DNA of 64,000 nt, from assembly GCF_900105765.1 (NCBI RefSeq), contig NZ_FNTX01000002.1, positions 1,612,001-1,676,000 of the forward strand, given 5' to 3'. Source of the stretch: Ruania alba. GTDB lineage: Bacteria; Actinomycetota; Actinomycetes; Actinomycetales; Beutenbergiaceae. Of this stretch, positions 7,421 through 16,086 are shown piece after piece. A program made the translations under genes and the position numbers. Position 1 is the stretch's first letter, and every line of letters begins with the position of its first letter. Below the pieces are notes generated by a model. It was given only the letters and a program-made list of their open reading frames with translations, searched no databases and was not told the DNA's origin.

Positions 7421-9829
7421 CTACGGGTGACGTTCACTCCGAGGAGATCCTGCGCCGGGCCAGACCCACTCGGCCACCTCCGGGATGTCCTCGCCGTGCT
7501 CGCGCGTGTACGCCCTGGCGCGTAACCGGGCATCGGCCATCTGCTGGCGCAGTCCGGCCGCTCGCGCACCGAGCGAGGGCACCCGGTCGATCACGTCCAT
7601 CACCAGGTGGTACCGGTCGAGATCGTTGAGCATCACCATGTCGAAGGGCGTGGTGGTCGTTCCCTCCTCCTTGTAGCCGCGCACGTGGATGTGGGGGTGA
7701 CCGGTGCGGCGGTAAGTGAGGCGGTGGATCAGCCACGGATAGCCGTGGAAGGCGAAGATCACCGGCGCATCAGTGGTGAACACCTGGTCGAAACTGCGGT
7801 CGGTCAGGCCGTGCGGGTGCTCGGCTGCGTCCTGCAGTCGCATCAGATCCACCACGTTCACCACGCGCACCCGAAGGTTCGGCAGGTGACGGCGCAGGAG
7901 GTCGGCAGCGGCGAGCGTCTCCAGTGTCGGCACGTCCCCGGCGCAGGCGAGCACCACGTCCGGTCCGGCTCCGGCCTCCTCGGTGCCTGCCCACTCCCAG
8001 ATGCCGAGCCCGCGCGCACAGTGCGCCTGCGCCTCCTCCAACGGGAGGTACTGCGGCCCGGGCTGCTTGCCCGCCACGACGACGTTCACCAGTTGCCGAG
8101 AGCGCAGGCAGTGGTCGTAGGTGCACAGCAGGGTGTTCGCATCCGGCGGCAGGTAGACCCGCACCAGCTCGGCCTTCTTGTTCATCACCACGTCGAGGAC
8201 CCCGGGGTCCTGATGGGTGAAGCCGTTGTGATCCTGCCGCCATACATGGCTCGAGAGCAGATAGTTCAGGCTCGCGATCGGACGCCGCCAGGAGATCCGG
8301 TTCGTGGTCTCCAGCCACTTGGCGTGCTGGTTGAACATCGAGTCCACGATGTGCACGAACGCCTCGTAGCTGGTGAACACGCCGTGCCGCCCGGTGAGCA
8401 GATAGCCCTCGAGCCACCCCTGGCACTGGTGCTCCGACAACATCTCCATCACCCGCCCGGCGCGGACGAGATGATCGTCCACCTCCGGGCCCAGATACTC
8501 GGCGTTCCACTGCTTGCCGGTGGTCTCGTACACCGCCTGCAGCCGGTTGGAGGCCACCTCGTCGGGACCGAAGAGCCGGAAGGTCTCCGGGTTGAGCCGG
8601 ATCACCTCCCGCAGGTAGTCCCCGAGCGTCGCGGTCGCGGCCCCCTGCGTCGCCCCCGGCTCGGGAACCGCCAGCCCGTGATCGGCGACTTCGGGCAGCA
8701 CCAGATCCCGCAGCAGCAGTCCGCCGTTGGCGTGCGGTGTGCTGCTCATGCGCAGCTCCCCGTCCGGGGCCAGGGAGGCGACCTCCTTGCTCAGCTGCCC
8801 GTCGTCGTCGAACTGTTCCTCGGGCCGGTAGGAGCTCAGCCACTCCTGGAGCAGCTGCAGGTGCGCGGGGTCCTCCCGTGGCGAGCTGAGCGGCACCTGG
8901 TGCGCACGCCAGGAGTTTTCGGTCATCTCCCCGTCGATCGTGGCCGGGCAGGTCCACCCCTTCGGGGTACGCAGCACGATCATCGGCCACGCCGGCCGCT
9001 CGGATGACCCCTGTGCGGCACCAGCCCTGATCTCGGCGATGTGGTCGAGGACCTCGTCCAGCATCCGCGCGAATCGGGCGTGGATGCTCAACGGATCCTC
9101 GTCGTCGAACCCACCGGTGAACAGGTAGGGCGTGTGCCCGTAGCCGCGCAGCAGGGCCGTCAGTTGTTCCTCTGGGATGCGGGCCAGCACGGTCGGGTTG
9201 GCGATCTTGTAGCCGTTGAGGTGCAGGATCGGCAGCACCGTGCCGTCGGTACGGGGGTTGAGGAAAGCGGTGGAGTGCCAACTGGTCGCGAGGGGGCCGG
9301 TCTCGGCCTCTCCGTCCCCGATCACCGCGGCGACCAGCAGGTCCGGGTTGTCGAAGGCAGCGCCATAGGCGTGCGAGAGGGCATAGCCGAGCTCGCCGCC
9401 CTCGTGGATCGAGCCCGGGGTCTCCGGGGCCGCATGGCTCGGGATCCCGCCGGGGAAGGAGAACCGGCGCATCAGGCGGCGCAGTCCGTCCTCGTCGTCG
9501 GTGATGTGGGAGTAGACCTCGGAGTAGGTGCCCTCGAGATAGGCGTTGGCCACCATGCCCGGACCGCCGTGCCCCGGACCGGCGATGTACAACGTGGACT
9601 GCCGGCGCTGCCTGATCACCCGGTTCAGGTGCGCGTACAGGAAGTTCAGTCCCGGGGTGGTGCCCCAGTGGCCCAGCAGTCGTGGCTTGATGTGCTCCGG
9701 CGCCAGTGGCTGGCGCATCAGCGGGTTGTCGAGCAGGTAGATCTGGCCGAGGGAGAGGTAGTTCGCTGCCCGCCACCACCGGTCCACCTGGCGCAGCGTG
9801 ACCTCATCCGTTCCTAGGGTCGTACTCAT
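7421..9829 (-). CDS. xfp: Phosphoketolase (xylulose-5-phosphate/fructose-6-phosphate)
   Basis: This thiamine-diphosphate enzyme splits xylulose-5-P (and often fructose-6-P) with phosphate to give acetyl-phosphate and glyceraldehyde-3-P or erythrose-4-P. The 802-residue length is typical. Visible family motifs are [40 protein letters not shown], the ThDP-binding [16 protein letters not shown], and [10 protein letters not shown]-type text around residue 350. ATG 9829 is preceded by GGGAGGAC. It is transcribed alone here; no acetate kinase or phosphotransacetylase gene is adjacent, so the fate of acetyl-P is handled elsewhere. Confidence 0.96.
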   Translation of the reverse strand: MSTTLGTDEVTLRQVDRWWRAANYLSLGQIYLLDNPLMRQPLAPEHIKPRLLGHWGTTPGLNFLYAHLNRVIRQRRQSTLYIAGPGHGGPGMVANAYLEGTYSEVYSHITDDEDGLRRLMRRFSFPGGIPSHAAPETPGSIHEGGELGYALSHAYGAAFDNPDLLVAAVIGDGEAETGPLATSWHSTAFLNPRTDGTVLPILHLNGYKIANPTVLARIPEEQLTALLRGYGHTPYLFTGGFDDEDPLSIHARFARMLDEVLDHIAEIRAGAAQGSSERPAWPMIVLRTPKGWTCPATIDGEMTENSWRAHQVPLSSPREDPAHLQLLQEWLSSYRPEEQFDDDGQLSKEVASLAPDGELRMSSTPHANGGLLLRDLVLPEVADHGLAVPEPGATQGAATATLGDYLREVIRLNPETFRLFGPDEVASNRLQAVYETTGKQWNAEYLGPEVDDHLVRAGRVMEMLSEHQCQGWLEGYLLTGRHGVFTSYEAFVHIVDSMFNQHAKWLETTNRISWRRPIASLNYLLSSHVWRQDHNGFTHQDPGVLDVVMNKKAELVRVYLPPDANTLLCTYDHCLRSRQLVNVVVAGKQPGPQYLPLEEAQAHCARGLGIWEWAGTEEAGAGPDVVLACAGDVPTLETLAAADLLRRHLPNLRVRVVNVVDLMRLQDAAEHPHGLTDRSFDQVFTTDAPVIFAFHGYPWLIHRLTYRRTGHPHIHVRGYKEEGTTTTPFDMVMLNDLDRYHLVMDVIDRVPSLGARAAGLRQQMADARLRARAYTREHGEDIPEVAEWVWPGAGSPRSERHP

Positions 9830-10048
9830 CGACGTCCTCCCGTCGAGGGGCCCTCACGCAGGGCCGGAGTCTGGACGTGTCTGGTCGATCGGGGCTAGTT
9901 CCCATGACAACGCATCCTGGCGCTCCTTGCCTCCCGAGACGGCGCTGCATTCACGGGTTCTGCGGATGCAGATCCCCGAATGGCGGACCCGGGGCGCATG
10001 CGGCACAGTGACGCCCATGAGCGAGTCGCCGAGCGAAGGAGCGTCGCG

Positions 10049-11239
10049 ATGTCACTGGTGCTGATCGGCGCAGGCCTGGCCGCTGCCACGGCAGTGACGC
10101 AGCTGCGGGAGGCCGGCGACTCCCGGCCGGTCACCATCGTCGGTGACGAGGGTGAGCTGCCCTACGAACGGCCCGGTCTGTCGAAAGGAGTCCTTCTCGG
10201 TGCCGAGCCGATGGACTCCGTCTTCGTCCACGACGCTGCATGGTATGCCGAGCACGACGTGCGCATGATCCTTGACGACGCCGCTGTCACGCTCGACATC
10301 GCCGCCGGCACGGTGGGCCTCACCTCGGGGGACGTGCTCGACTACGACGACGTTATCCTCGCCACCGGGGCGACAGCGCGCCGGCCCCCGATCCCGGGTG
10401 TCGATCTGCCGGGTGTGCATACGCTGCGCCGCATCCCCGACTCGCGCGCGCTCCGCCAGTCCTGGGGACCGGGCCGTTCCGTGGTGGTCGTCGGGGGTGG
10501 CTGGATCGGCCTTGAGACCGCGGCGGCGGCCCGCCTCGCCGGTGCGGACGTCACCGTGCTCGAGGCTGGGGACGTGCCGCTCCATGCCGCCCTCGGGCCC
10601 ACGCTCGGTGAGCATTTCGCCGCGCTGCACCGCAGCCACGGCGTCGACGTCCGCACCGGCGTCTTGGTCACGGCGATCGAGGGGGACGGCGCCGTCAGCG
10701 CCGTCCGGGTGGGGGAGGAGACCATCCCAGCGGACGTCGTCGTGCTCGGTGTGGGTGCCGCGCCCAACGTGGCGCTGGCGGAGCACGCCGGCCTCGCCGT
10801 CGACGACGGCATCGTGGTGGACGACCAGCTCCGTGCGGCGCCCCACGTGTACGCCATCGGCGACGTCGCCACCACCGAGCATGCCTCGGGCGGACGGATC
10901 CGGGTGGAGCACTGGGACAACGCGATCCGCCAGGGCCGGCTGGCCGCCCAGGTGCTGCGCGGTGAGGACGCCCACTACGATTGGTCCCCGTACTTCTTCA
11001 CTGACCAGTACGACCTCGGGATGGAGTACGTGGGCCGCAGCGCCCCCGAAGACGAGGTGACCTTCCGCGGCGATCCGGCCTCCGGGGAGTTTCTCGCGTT
11101 CTGGACCCGTGAGGATGTGCTGACGGCTGCGATGAACGTCAACATCTGGGACGTCTCGGACGACCTGCGCTCGCTGCTCGGCCGCACCATCGCCCCGGAC
11201 CGGCTCGCCGACCCGGGCGTCGGCCTCACCGAGCTCTGA
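10049..11239 (+). CDS. FAD/NAD(P)-dependent ferredoxin-reductase-type oxidoreductase
   Basis: This flavoprotein of about 396 residues has an N-terminal FAD Rossmann motif (LVLIGAGLAAATAVTQLRE), the second dinucleotide motif VVVVGGGWIGLETAAAARLA for NAD(P)H near residue 150, the ATGATARRPPIPG strand, and the FAD-contacting GDVATTEHASGG. A reductase C-terminal domain follows (YFFTDQYDLGMEYVGR). These are features of ferredoxin/rubredoxin reductases of oxygenase systems such as BphA4-type proteins. No ferredoxin or oxygenase gene is adjacent, so the partner is unknown. ATG 10049 has GAAGGAG upstream; the open frame begins earlier at 9980 without a good ribosome site. Confidence 0.9.
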   Translation: MSLVLIGAGLAAATAVTQLREAGDSRPVTIVGDEGELPYERPGLSKGVLLGAEPMDSVFVHDAAWYAEHDVRMILDDAAVTLDIAAGTVGLTSGDVLDYDDVILATGATARRPPIPGVDLPGVHTLRRIPDSRALRQSWGPGRSVVVVGGGWIGLETAAAARLAGADVTVLEAGDVPLHAALGPTLGEHFAALHRSHGVDVRTGVLVTAIEGDGAVSAVRVGEETIPADVVVLGVGAAPNVALAEHAGLAVDDGIVVDDQLRAAPHVYAIGDVATTEHASGGRIRVEHWDNAIRQGRLAAQVLRGEDAHYDWSPYFFTDQYDLGMEYVGRSAPEDEVTFRGDPASGEFLAFWTREDVLTAAMNVNIWDVSDDLRSLLGRTIAPDRLADPGVGLTEL

Positions 11240-11349
11240 GGAATCTCTGCACCCGTGTGCAACGATCGGGCCACTCGCGACACAAGGTGGGTGAGAGTGC
11301 CGGGCTGGTGACCGGCCGGTACCTGCCGGCCATGCGTGGGAGAGGGTCC

Positions 11350-11877
11350 ATGACGAACGATGGGGAGAGCGCGCCCGAGCCCGTGCCCCGGGACGCTGCG
11401 TGGTTCGAGGCCCTGTTCGCCGCACATACCGATGCCGTGCACCGCTTCCTGCTGCGCCGCGGTGCCGCGAGCGACGCTGAGGACCTGTGCGCGGACGTGC
11501 TCACCACCGCCTGGCGGCGCCGGGACGACCTACCCGAGGGGCACGAGCTTGCCTGGCTCTACCGCACAGCTGGGTACGTGCTGGCTAATCACCGCCGCAA
11601 GCACCGACCCGTGCCCGTGGCGGAGGTGCCGGACGATCCCGATCGTGACAGTGCTCCCGACCCTGCCGACCTCGCGCTCGCCGATTCCGAACTGACCCAG
11701 GTGCTCACGGCGTTGAGCCCGAAGGACCGGCATGTGCTGCTGCTGCACGCCTGGGAGGGGCTGGACGGCGTGGCGCTCGGTCATGCGCTCGGGATCAGTC
11801 GCGGCGGTGCGGCCGCGGCCCTCTCCCGGGCCCGGGCCCGCCTGCGCGAGGTGTGGGAGGAGCGCGTGGGTGCGTGA
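11350..11877 (+). CDS. ECF-type RNA polymerase sigma factor
   Basis: The product of about 175 residues has region 2 (WFEALFAAHTDAVHRFLLRR, then DAEDLCADVLTTAWRRRDDL) and region 4 (LTALSPKDRHVLLLHAWEGL, then GHALGISRGGAAAALSRARARLRE). The spacing is that of extracytoplasmic-function sigma-70 factors. ATG 11350 follows GGGAGAGGG. It precedes, by 90 bases, a gene for a one-pass membrane protein that may be its regulator. The stimulus is not evident. Confidence 0.9.
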   Translation: MTNDGESAPEPVPRDAAWFEALFAAHTDAVHRFLLRRGAASDAEDLCADVLTTAWRRRDDLPEGHELAWLYRTAGYVLANHRRKHRPVPVAEVPDDPDRDSAPDPADLALADSELTQVLTALSPKDRHVLLLHAWEGLDGVALGHALGISRGGAAAALSRARARLREVWEERVGA

Positions 11878-11967
11878 GAACTGCAACAACCGCTGGTCCG
11901 GGCACACAGACACGATGACGACGTCCCTCACCCTGTCGTCGGACCACCACCCCGATCGGGAGGACCG

Positions 11968-13356
11968 ATGAACCCCCGCGACCCTGACCAGCCGCTGGAC
12001 CGGCTCCGCGCTGCCGACCCGGCCGCGGACGCACCGGCGGTGGACCTTGCCAGGGTGCGGGCCGCCGTCGACGCTCGCCTGGGGGAGGAGGGCCCCCGGG
12101 CGAGCGCCGACCACGAGACGCGGGCGGTACCGGATGAGCTGGCCCGGCGCCGGCGCCGCAGGGTCGCGCCCTGGCTGTCCGCCGCGGCGGTCGGTGCGCT
12201 GCTGTTCACCGGTGGTGGCTACCTGCTCGGAACGAGCGGTACCGGTGGTGCCGATGCTGCGGGCGCGGACTCTGCGGCCGCGGAGGAGGCCGCTGCGGAC
12301 CGCTCGATGGCCGACTCCAATGACGGTGCGGCCGAACCGGGCGCCCTGGCGCCGGGAACAGCCGAGAGCGGGGCCGAGGAAGACGCTCTCAGTTACCCGT
12401 CGGGGCAGCGCACGGTGTTCACCTCCTCCGGGCTCGGGTCCACGGGAACCACGGCGCACGCCTACGGGCTGGATGCCTCCGGTGTGGCGACGGCCGAGCG
12501 AGTGGCGCAGATCGCGGAAGCGTTCGGGATGACCGGCACGCCCACCGAAGGGGACGGGGCGTGGAGCCTCGGCTCCTACGACAGCGGCGACCCCGTACTG
12601 CGCGTCTACCCGGACGGCACCGTCGACTACTCGGACCCTGCGCTGGACCCGTGGCGGTGCGAAGAGATGGCTGAGGAGGGCGGCGGTGCGTCCGGTTCCA
12701 CCGGGTGCACCGATCCCTCCGGTGACGCCCCGGCCCCGGCGCAGGCGGAACAGCTGCTCCGTGAGGCACTGACCGCCCTCGGCGTGGATCCGGACGCCTA
12801 TGCCGTCACGGCCGACCGGGGCACTGAGGGTCCGCTCGCCTACGTCACGGCCGACCTGCTCGTGGACGGCACACCCACGGGTGTGACCATCGGAGCCGGG
12901 GTGAGTCCCGACGGCGTCGCGAACCTGTGGGGAACTCTCGCCGAGCCGTACGACCTCGGTTCCTACGACGTGGTCTCGCCCGAGCAGGCGGTGGAACGGC
13001 TGATGGATCCGCGATTCGGAGGTGTCAGCACGGATGTCCTGCCGATGGAGATCAGGGACGAGGACCTCGCCGCGGAGAGCGGCAGCGCGGACGCGCCGGC
13101 CGAGGACCCGGACACCCCGGTCGAGGGACCAGCGGCGACTGCTCCGCCGGCCCCGATCGATCCCGGCGCCTCGATCCCGTGGCCGGTGCGCCAGGTGACG
13201 ATCACTGGCGCGGCCTTGGGACTGCAGACCCTGTACACCGATTCCGGGCACGTGCTGCTGGTGCCGACCTACACGCTCACCGGCGCGGACGCCGACGGCG
13301 AGACGGGCACCTGGACGGTGATCGCCGTCGCGGACGGGCAGCTCGACCAGGGGTAG
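11968..13356 (+). CDS. One-pass membrane protein, possible anti-sigma partner
   Basis: The 462-residue protein begins with a cytoplasmic segment (DQPLDRLRAADPAADAPAVD), a pattern common in proteins encoded next to actinobacterial ECF sigma factors. A positively charged RRRRRR run is followed by one membrane helix (APWLSAAAVGALLFTGGGYL) near residues 65-90. The external part is Ala/Glu/Asp-rich, contains two cysteines (WRCEEM, GCTDPS), and has no enzyme motif I recognise. Its position 90 bases after the sigma gene suggests a sensor or anti-sigma role, but a zinc-binding anti-sigma motif (HxxxCxxC) is absent. Confidence 0.65.
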   Translation: MNPRDPDQPLDRLRAADPAADAPAVDLARVRAAVDARLGEEGPRASADHETRAVPDELARRRRRRVAPWLSAAAVGALLFTGGGYLLGTSGTGGADAAGADSAAAEEAAADRSMADSNDGAAEPGALAPGTAESGAEEDALSYPSGQRTVFTSSGLGSTGTTAHAYGLDASGVATAERVAQIAEAFGMTGTPTEGDGAWSLGSYDSGDPVLRVYPDGTVDYSDPALDPWRCEEMAEEGGGASGSTGCTDPSGDAPAPAQAEQLLREALTALGVDPDAYAVTADRGTEGPLAYVTADLLVDGTPTGVTIGAGVSPDGVANLWGTLAEPYDLGSYDVVSPEQAVERLMDPRFGGVSTDVLPMEIRDEDLAAESGSADAPAEDPDTPVEGPAATAPPAPIDPGASIPWPVRQVTITGAALGLQTLYTDSGHVLLVPTYTLTGADADGETGTWTVIAVADGQLDQG

Positions 13357-13369
13357 CGGTGAGGCGTGG

Positions 13370-14041
13370 TCACGGGATGGTGAGGCGCCCCGAGCGTGAC
13401 AGTGGGTCCCACAGTCCGCACGCCTGCAGCAGCGTGCGGGCCATCGCCCGGTGACCGTAGGCGTTCGGGTGACATCCATGGCCGAGCCAGTGGTAGACCG
13501 AGTTGACCTCGGTGGCTTGCCACACCGCATAGTGGTCCACCAGCACGGCACCGGTCTCCGCGGCCACACCCCGGATCGCCTCGACGTACTCCGCCAGGTG
13601 CGCCACCACGTGATCCGGTCCGGTCGTCAGGGTGTCGTTCGGCGTCTGCGCCACCACCAGAGCACCGGTCTCGGCACGGAGCCGGTGCACCAGTTCGGTA
13701 TAGCGGCGGGCAAAGTCGTGCACACCATCCGTTGTGCCCTTCGTATCGTTCAGACCGGTGCCGATCAGCACGATGTCCGGGCGGTACCGCAGGCACACCG
13801 CGTCGAGCTCAGCCAGCAGGTTGCCCACCTGCCACCCACTGACGGCGGTCGTGACCACCCCGTCCCGGGTACGGCCGACCTCCCGGAGCCGTTCGTGGAA
13901 GAGCTCCGAGTAGCCACGCGATCCCCAGGTGTGCCATCCCGCCGCCGTGACGCTGTCCCCGATGAAGGACCAGGCCAGCGGCGCCTCCGTGCTGAGCACC
14001 TGCACCAGCTCGGGTGCTGCGTCCACCGTGGTCGCCGTCAT
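13370..14041 (-). CDS. SGNH/GDSL-family hydrolase (putative carbohydrate esterase)
   Basis: The 223-residue enzyme has the SGNH blocks: FIGDSVTAAGWHTWG (block I, catalytic Ser), a central glycine in AVSGWQVGN (block II), GTGLNDTKG (block III, Asn), and the terminal GCHPNAYGHRAMA (block V, His). There is no signal peptide, so it acts inside the cell. Such enzymes commonly deacetylate sugars. Its start overlaps the stop of the neighbouring Gfo/Idh gene by four bases. It is the third gene of an operon driven by an operator-bearing promoter near 15960, which ties it to the propeller/ABC locus. Confidence 0.85.
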   Translation of the reverse strand: MTATTVDAAPELVQVLSTEAPLAWSFIGDSVTAAGWHTWGSRGYSELFHERLREVGRTRDGVVTTAVSGWQVGNLLAELDAVCLRYRPDIVLIGTGLNDTKGTTDGVHDFARRYTELVHRLRAETGALVVAQTPNDTLTTGPDHVVAHLAEYVEAIRGVAAETGAVLVDHYAVWQATEVNSVYHWLGHGCHPNAYGHRAMARTLLQACGLWDPLSRSGRLTIP

Positions 14042-15051
14042 CGAGGTCGCACGGGCTGCCCGGTACGGGCCGAGGTGTACGCGGCTTCGATGAAGGCCAC
14101 GGCGGCGCGAGCCTGGCTCGAGGTCACCAGAGGGGGCTGCCCGGTGGTGACCGCGGTGACGAAGTCGGTCAACTGTGCGAGCTGCTGGTCTACTGGCTCG
14201 AAGGCTGGCACCTCGTGGCCGTCACGGGCGATGAAGTGCGTGAACTTCTCGGAGAGCGTGACCGCTGTGCCGCCGTCCCCCATCACCGCAACCCGGAGCG
14301 GCAGGTTCCCGTACGCCGTCGTGGTGGCCAGGAACGTCAGCAACGCGCCGCTGGTGAAGCGGGCGGTGATGGTGATCGTGTCCTCGACCTCGATCCGTTC
14401 GTGCGCCAACAGTCCGCTGTGCGCATAGACCTCCTCGACATCACCGAGCAGCCAGAGCGCCAGATCCACCAGGTGGACGCCCTGGTTCATCAGGGCGCCG
14501 CCGCCGTCCAGCGCCCACGTGCCACGCCAGGCGCCCGAGTCGTAGTACTCCTGGGTGCGCCACAGGGCGATCTCGATGTTCGCCGTCGTGAGATTGCCGA
14601 GCCGGCCGGACTGGATGGCGTCGCGGAGGAACTGGTTCTCCGGCGCGAACCGGCGTTGGCTCACCACGGAGAGCGTCTTGCCGGACCGCTGCTCAGCGGC
14701 GATGATCCGGTCCGCCGCGTCCACGGTCACGTCGATCGGCTTCTCCAGCAGGACATGCTTGCCGGCGTCGAGAGCCGCGATTGTGACATCGGCGTGCAGC
14801 CCGGAGGGGATGGCGATGATCACCGCGTCGACGTCGGTGCGGGCCAGCAGCTCGGGCACGGATGCGTCGACGGGTGCGCCGAGGTCGTCACCCACCGCCT
14901 GGGCCGATGCCGGGTCGGCGTCCGCGATTGCCACGAGCTGTGCGGGGGAGCTGTCCGTCAGCAGTCGCTTGATGTGCGCCTTCCCGATCACCCCCACACC
15001 GATGACGCCGATACGGAGCCGGTCGCTGCTGCTCGGGGCGGGAGTGGTCAC
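14038..15051 (-). CDS. Gfo/Idh/MocA-family oxidoreductase
   Basis: The 337-residue NAD(P)-dependent dehydrogenase has the N-terminal Rossmann motif IGVIGVGVIGKAHIKRL, the EKP motif in GKHVLLEKPIDVT that carries the catalytic lysine region, and the C-terminal GGGALMNQGVHLVDLALWLL segment typical of inositol/sugar dehydrogenases. Both ends overlap neighbouring genes by four bases, so it is co-translated with a second Gfo/Idh protein upstream and an SGNH esterase downstream. Family members oxidise or epimerise sugars, polyols or uronates; the substrate here is not deducible. Confidence 0.9.
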   Translation of the reverse strand: MTTPAPSSSDRLRIGVIGVGVIGKAHIKRLLTDSSPAQLVAIADADPASAQAVGDDLGAPVDASVPELLARTDVDAVIIAIPSGLHADVTIAALDAGKHVLLEKPIDVTVDAADRIIAAEQRSGKTLSVVSQRRFAPENQFLRDAIQSGRLGNLTTANIEIALWRTQEYYDSGAWRGTWALDGGGALMNQGVHLVDLALWLLGDVEEVYAHSGLLAHERIEVEDTITITARFTSGALLTFLATTTAYGNLPLRVAVMGDGGTAVTLSEKFTHFIARDGHEVPAFEPVDQQLAQLTDFVTAVTTGQPPLVTSSQARAAVAFIEAAYTSARTGQPVRPR

Positions 15052-15914
15052 GGGAGATCCTTCCGGTTGTGGAGGGCGTCGACGATCGCGCTCATGATGA
15101 CGATCGGGCTGAGTAGTTCGGCGGCTGGGACCGGCGAGCGTCCGGTTCGGACGGCCTCGACGAATCGGCCCAGCGCGGGGGCGTTGTAGTCCGGGTCGAG
15201 GGTTAGCTCCCGGCCCGTGACGCTGGTGGTGCGGGTGGCGACGGCGTAGAACGGCACCCGCTGCTTGCCGTCCGGCACGACGAAGGTGAAGGTCACCTCG
15301 ACGCCGGCGATACGGATGTGTGCCACGGTGGTGTCGCCATCACGGGTGACGTGAGCGTGAACGGATCCCGGCTCCACCACGGGATTGCCGAGGATCTCCA
15401 GTGCGGCCTCGACGTGATGGATGCCGTAGAAGAACAGACCGGAGTACGGGCTGTCCGGATCGGCCGGACCGATCACGGTGAGCTGGCGGAGGGTTTCGGT
15501 GCCGCCCTCGCTGACCTCGGCGATCTGCGGGACGAACCGTAAGGCCGAGCAGGAGACCAGTGGTGCGCCCGATGTCTCGGCGGCGGCGATAATCGCCTCG
15601 GCGTCCGCGATTCCCGTGGCGAGTGGCTTGTCGACGAGCACGGGCATCCCCGCTCGCAGCAGCGGCTCGGCCTGCTCGCGGTGCCGGGCGCCGTCCCGGG
15701 TGGAGATGATGGCGGCGTCGACCTGGCCGCCGAGGTCCTCAGGGCTCTCCACGATGGCGAGGTCGCCATCGGAGGCCAACGTGTGGTTCCGCTCGGACGG
15801 GCCGCCGGCGAGCGCGGCGGCGTGGAAACCGGGGTGCCGTTCCTCGGTGTTGAGGAACCGGATGAAGTGGTCGGTGTGCGAGTTCTCGGTACCGATGAAG
15901 CCGATGCTTGTCAC
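15048..15914 (-). CDS. Gfo/Idh/MocA-family oxidoreductase (first gene of operon)
   Basis: The protein of about 288 residues begins TSIGFIGTENSHTDHFIRFL, a variant Rossmann start in which the usual GxGxxG is replaced by GTENSH. It continues with a DKP motif (GMPVLVDKPLATG) in place of EKP and a FFYGIHHVEAALEILG segment. These are features of a divergent Gfo/Idh subgroup found beside other sugar dehydrogenases. I chose GTG 15914 because the longer frame to GTG 15977 would begin inside the promoter and operator. A TTG at 15929 is an alternative. It is the promoter-proximal gene of a three-gene operon. Confidence 0.82.
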   Translation of the reverse strand: MTSIGFIGTENSHTDHFIRFLNTEERHPGFHAAALAGGPSERNHTLASDGDLAIVESPEDLGGQVDAAIISTRDGARHREQAEPLLRAGMPVLVDKPLATGIADAEAIIAAAETSGAPLVSCSALRFVPQIAEVSEGGTETLRQLTVIGPADPDSPYSGLFFYGIHHVEAALEILGNPVVEPGSVHAHVTRDGDTTVAHIRIAGVEVTFTFVVPDGKQRVPFYAVATRTTSVTGRELTLDPDYNAPALGRFVEAVRTGRSPVPAAELLSPIVIMSAIVDALHNRKDLP

Positions 15915-15952
15915 TGGCGAGCGATCCAATCGCGTCGTTGGTTGGTCCTCCC

Positions 15953-15982
15953 TAGCCTGACCTGCAATCGGTTGCACGTCAA
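15953..15982 (-). promoter_or_regulatory. Promoter with embedded LacI-like operator for the Gfo/Idh-SGNH operon
   Basis: On the minus strand TTGACG (15977-15982) is followed, 17-18 bases later, by a weak -10 region CAGGCT/AGGCTA (15953-15959). The spacer contains the 14-base palindrome-like site TGCAATCGGTTGCA (15963-15976, + strand reading). A repressor bound there would block RNA polymerase directly. The same site occurs at 28702-28715. Confidence 0.7.
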
Positions 15983-16037
15983 GTCTGTGAGCAGTGTCGG
16001 ATCCTCGGCCGGCCGGCGTCCGAAGGGGAAGGCGGGT

Positions 16038-16077
16038 GGACGCGGCGCCGCCGTCCTCGCCGAGCGGCGCCGCGTCC
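16038..16077 (-). terminator. Hairpin terminator after propeller gene A
   Basis: Thirteen-base perfect arms GGACGCGGCGCCG (16038-16050) and CGGCGCCGCGTCC (16065-16077) flank a 14-base loop, starting 10 bases after the stop of the minus-strand gene at 16087. Confidence 0.7.
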
Positions 16078-16086
16078 TGGCGGTAG

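Noticed and set aside
15915-15977. GTG start at 15977 for the second Gfo/Idh gene
   Set aside because: It lies within the operator-bearing promoter and cannot be translated from that promoter; 15914 fits the family start.
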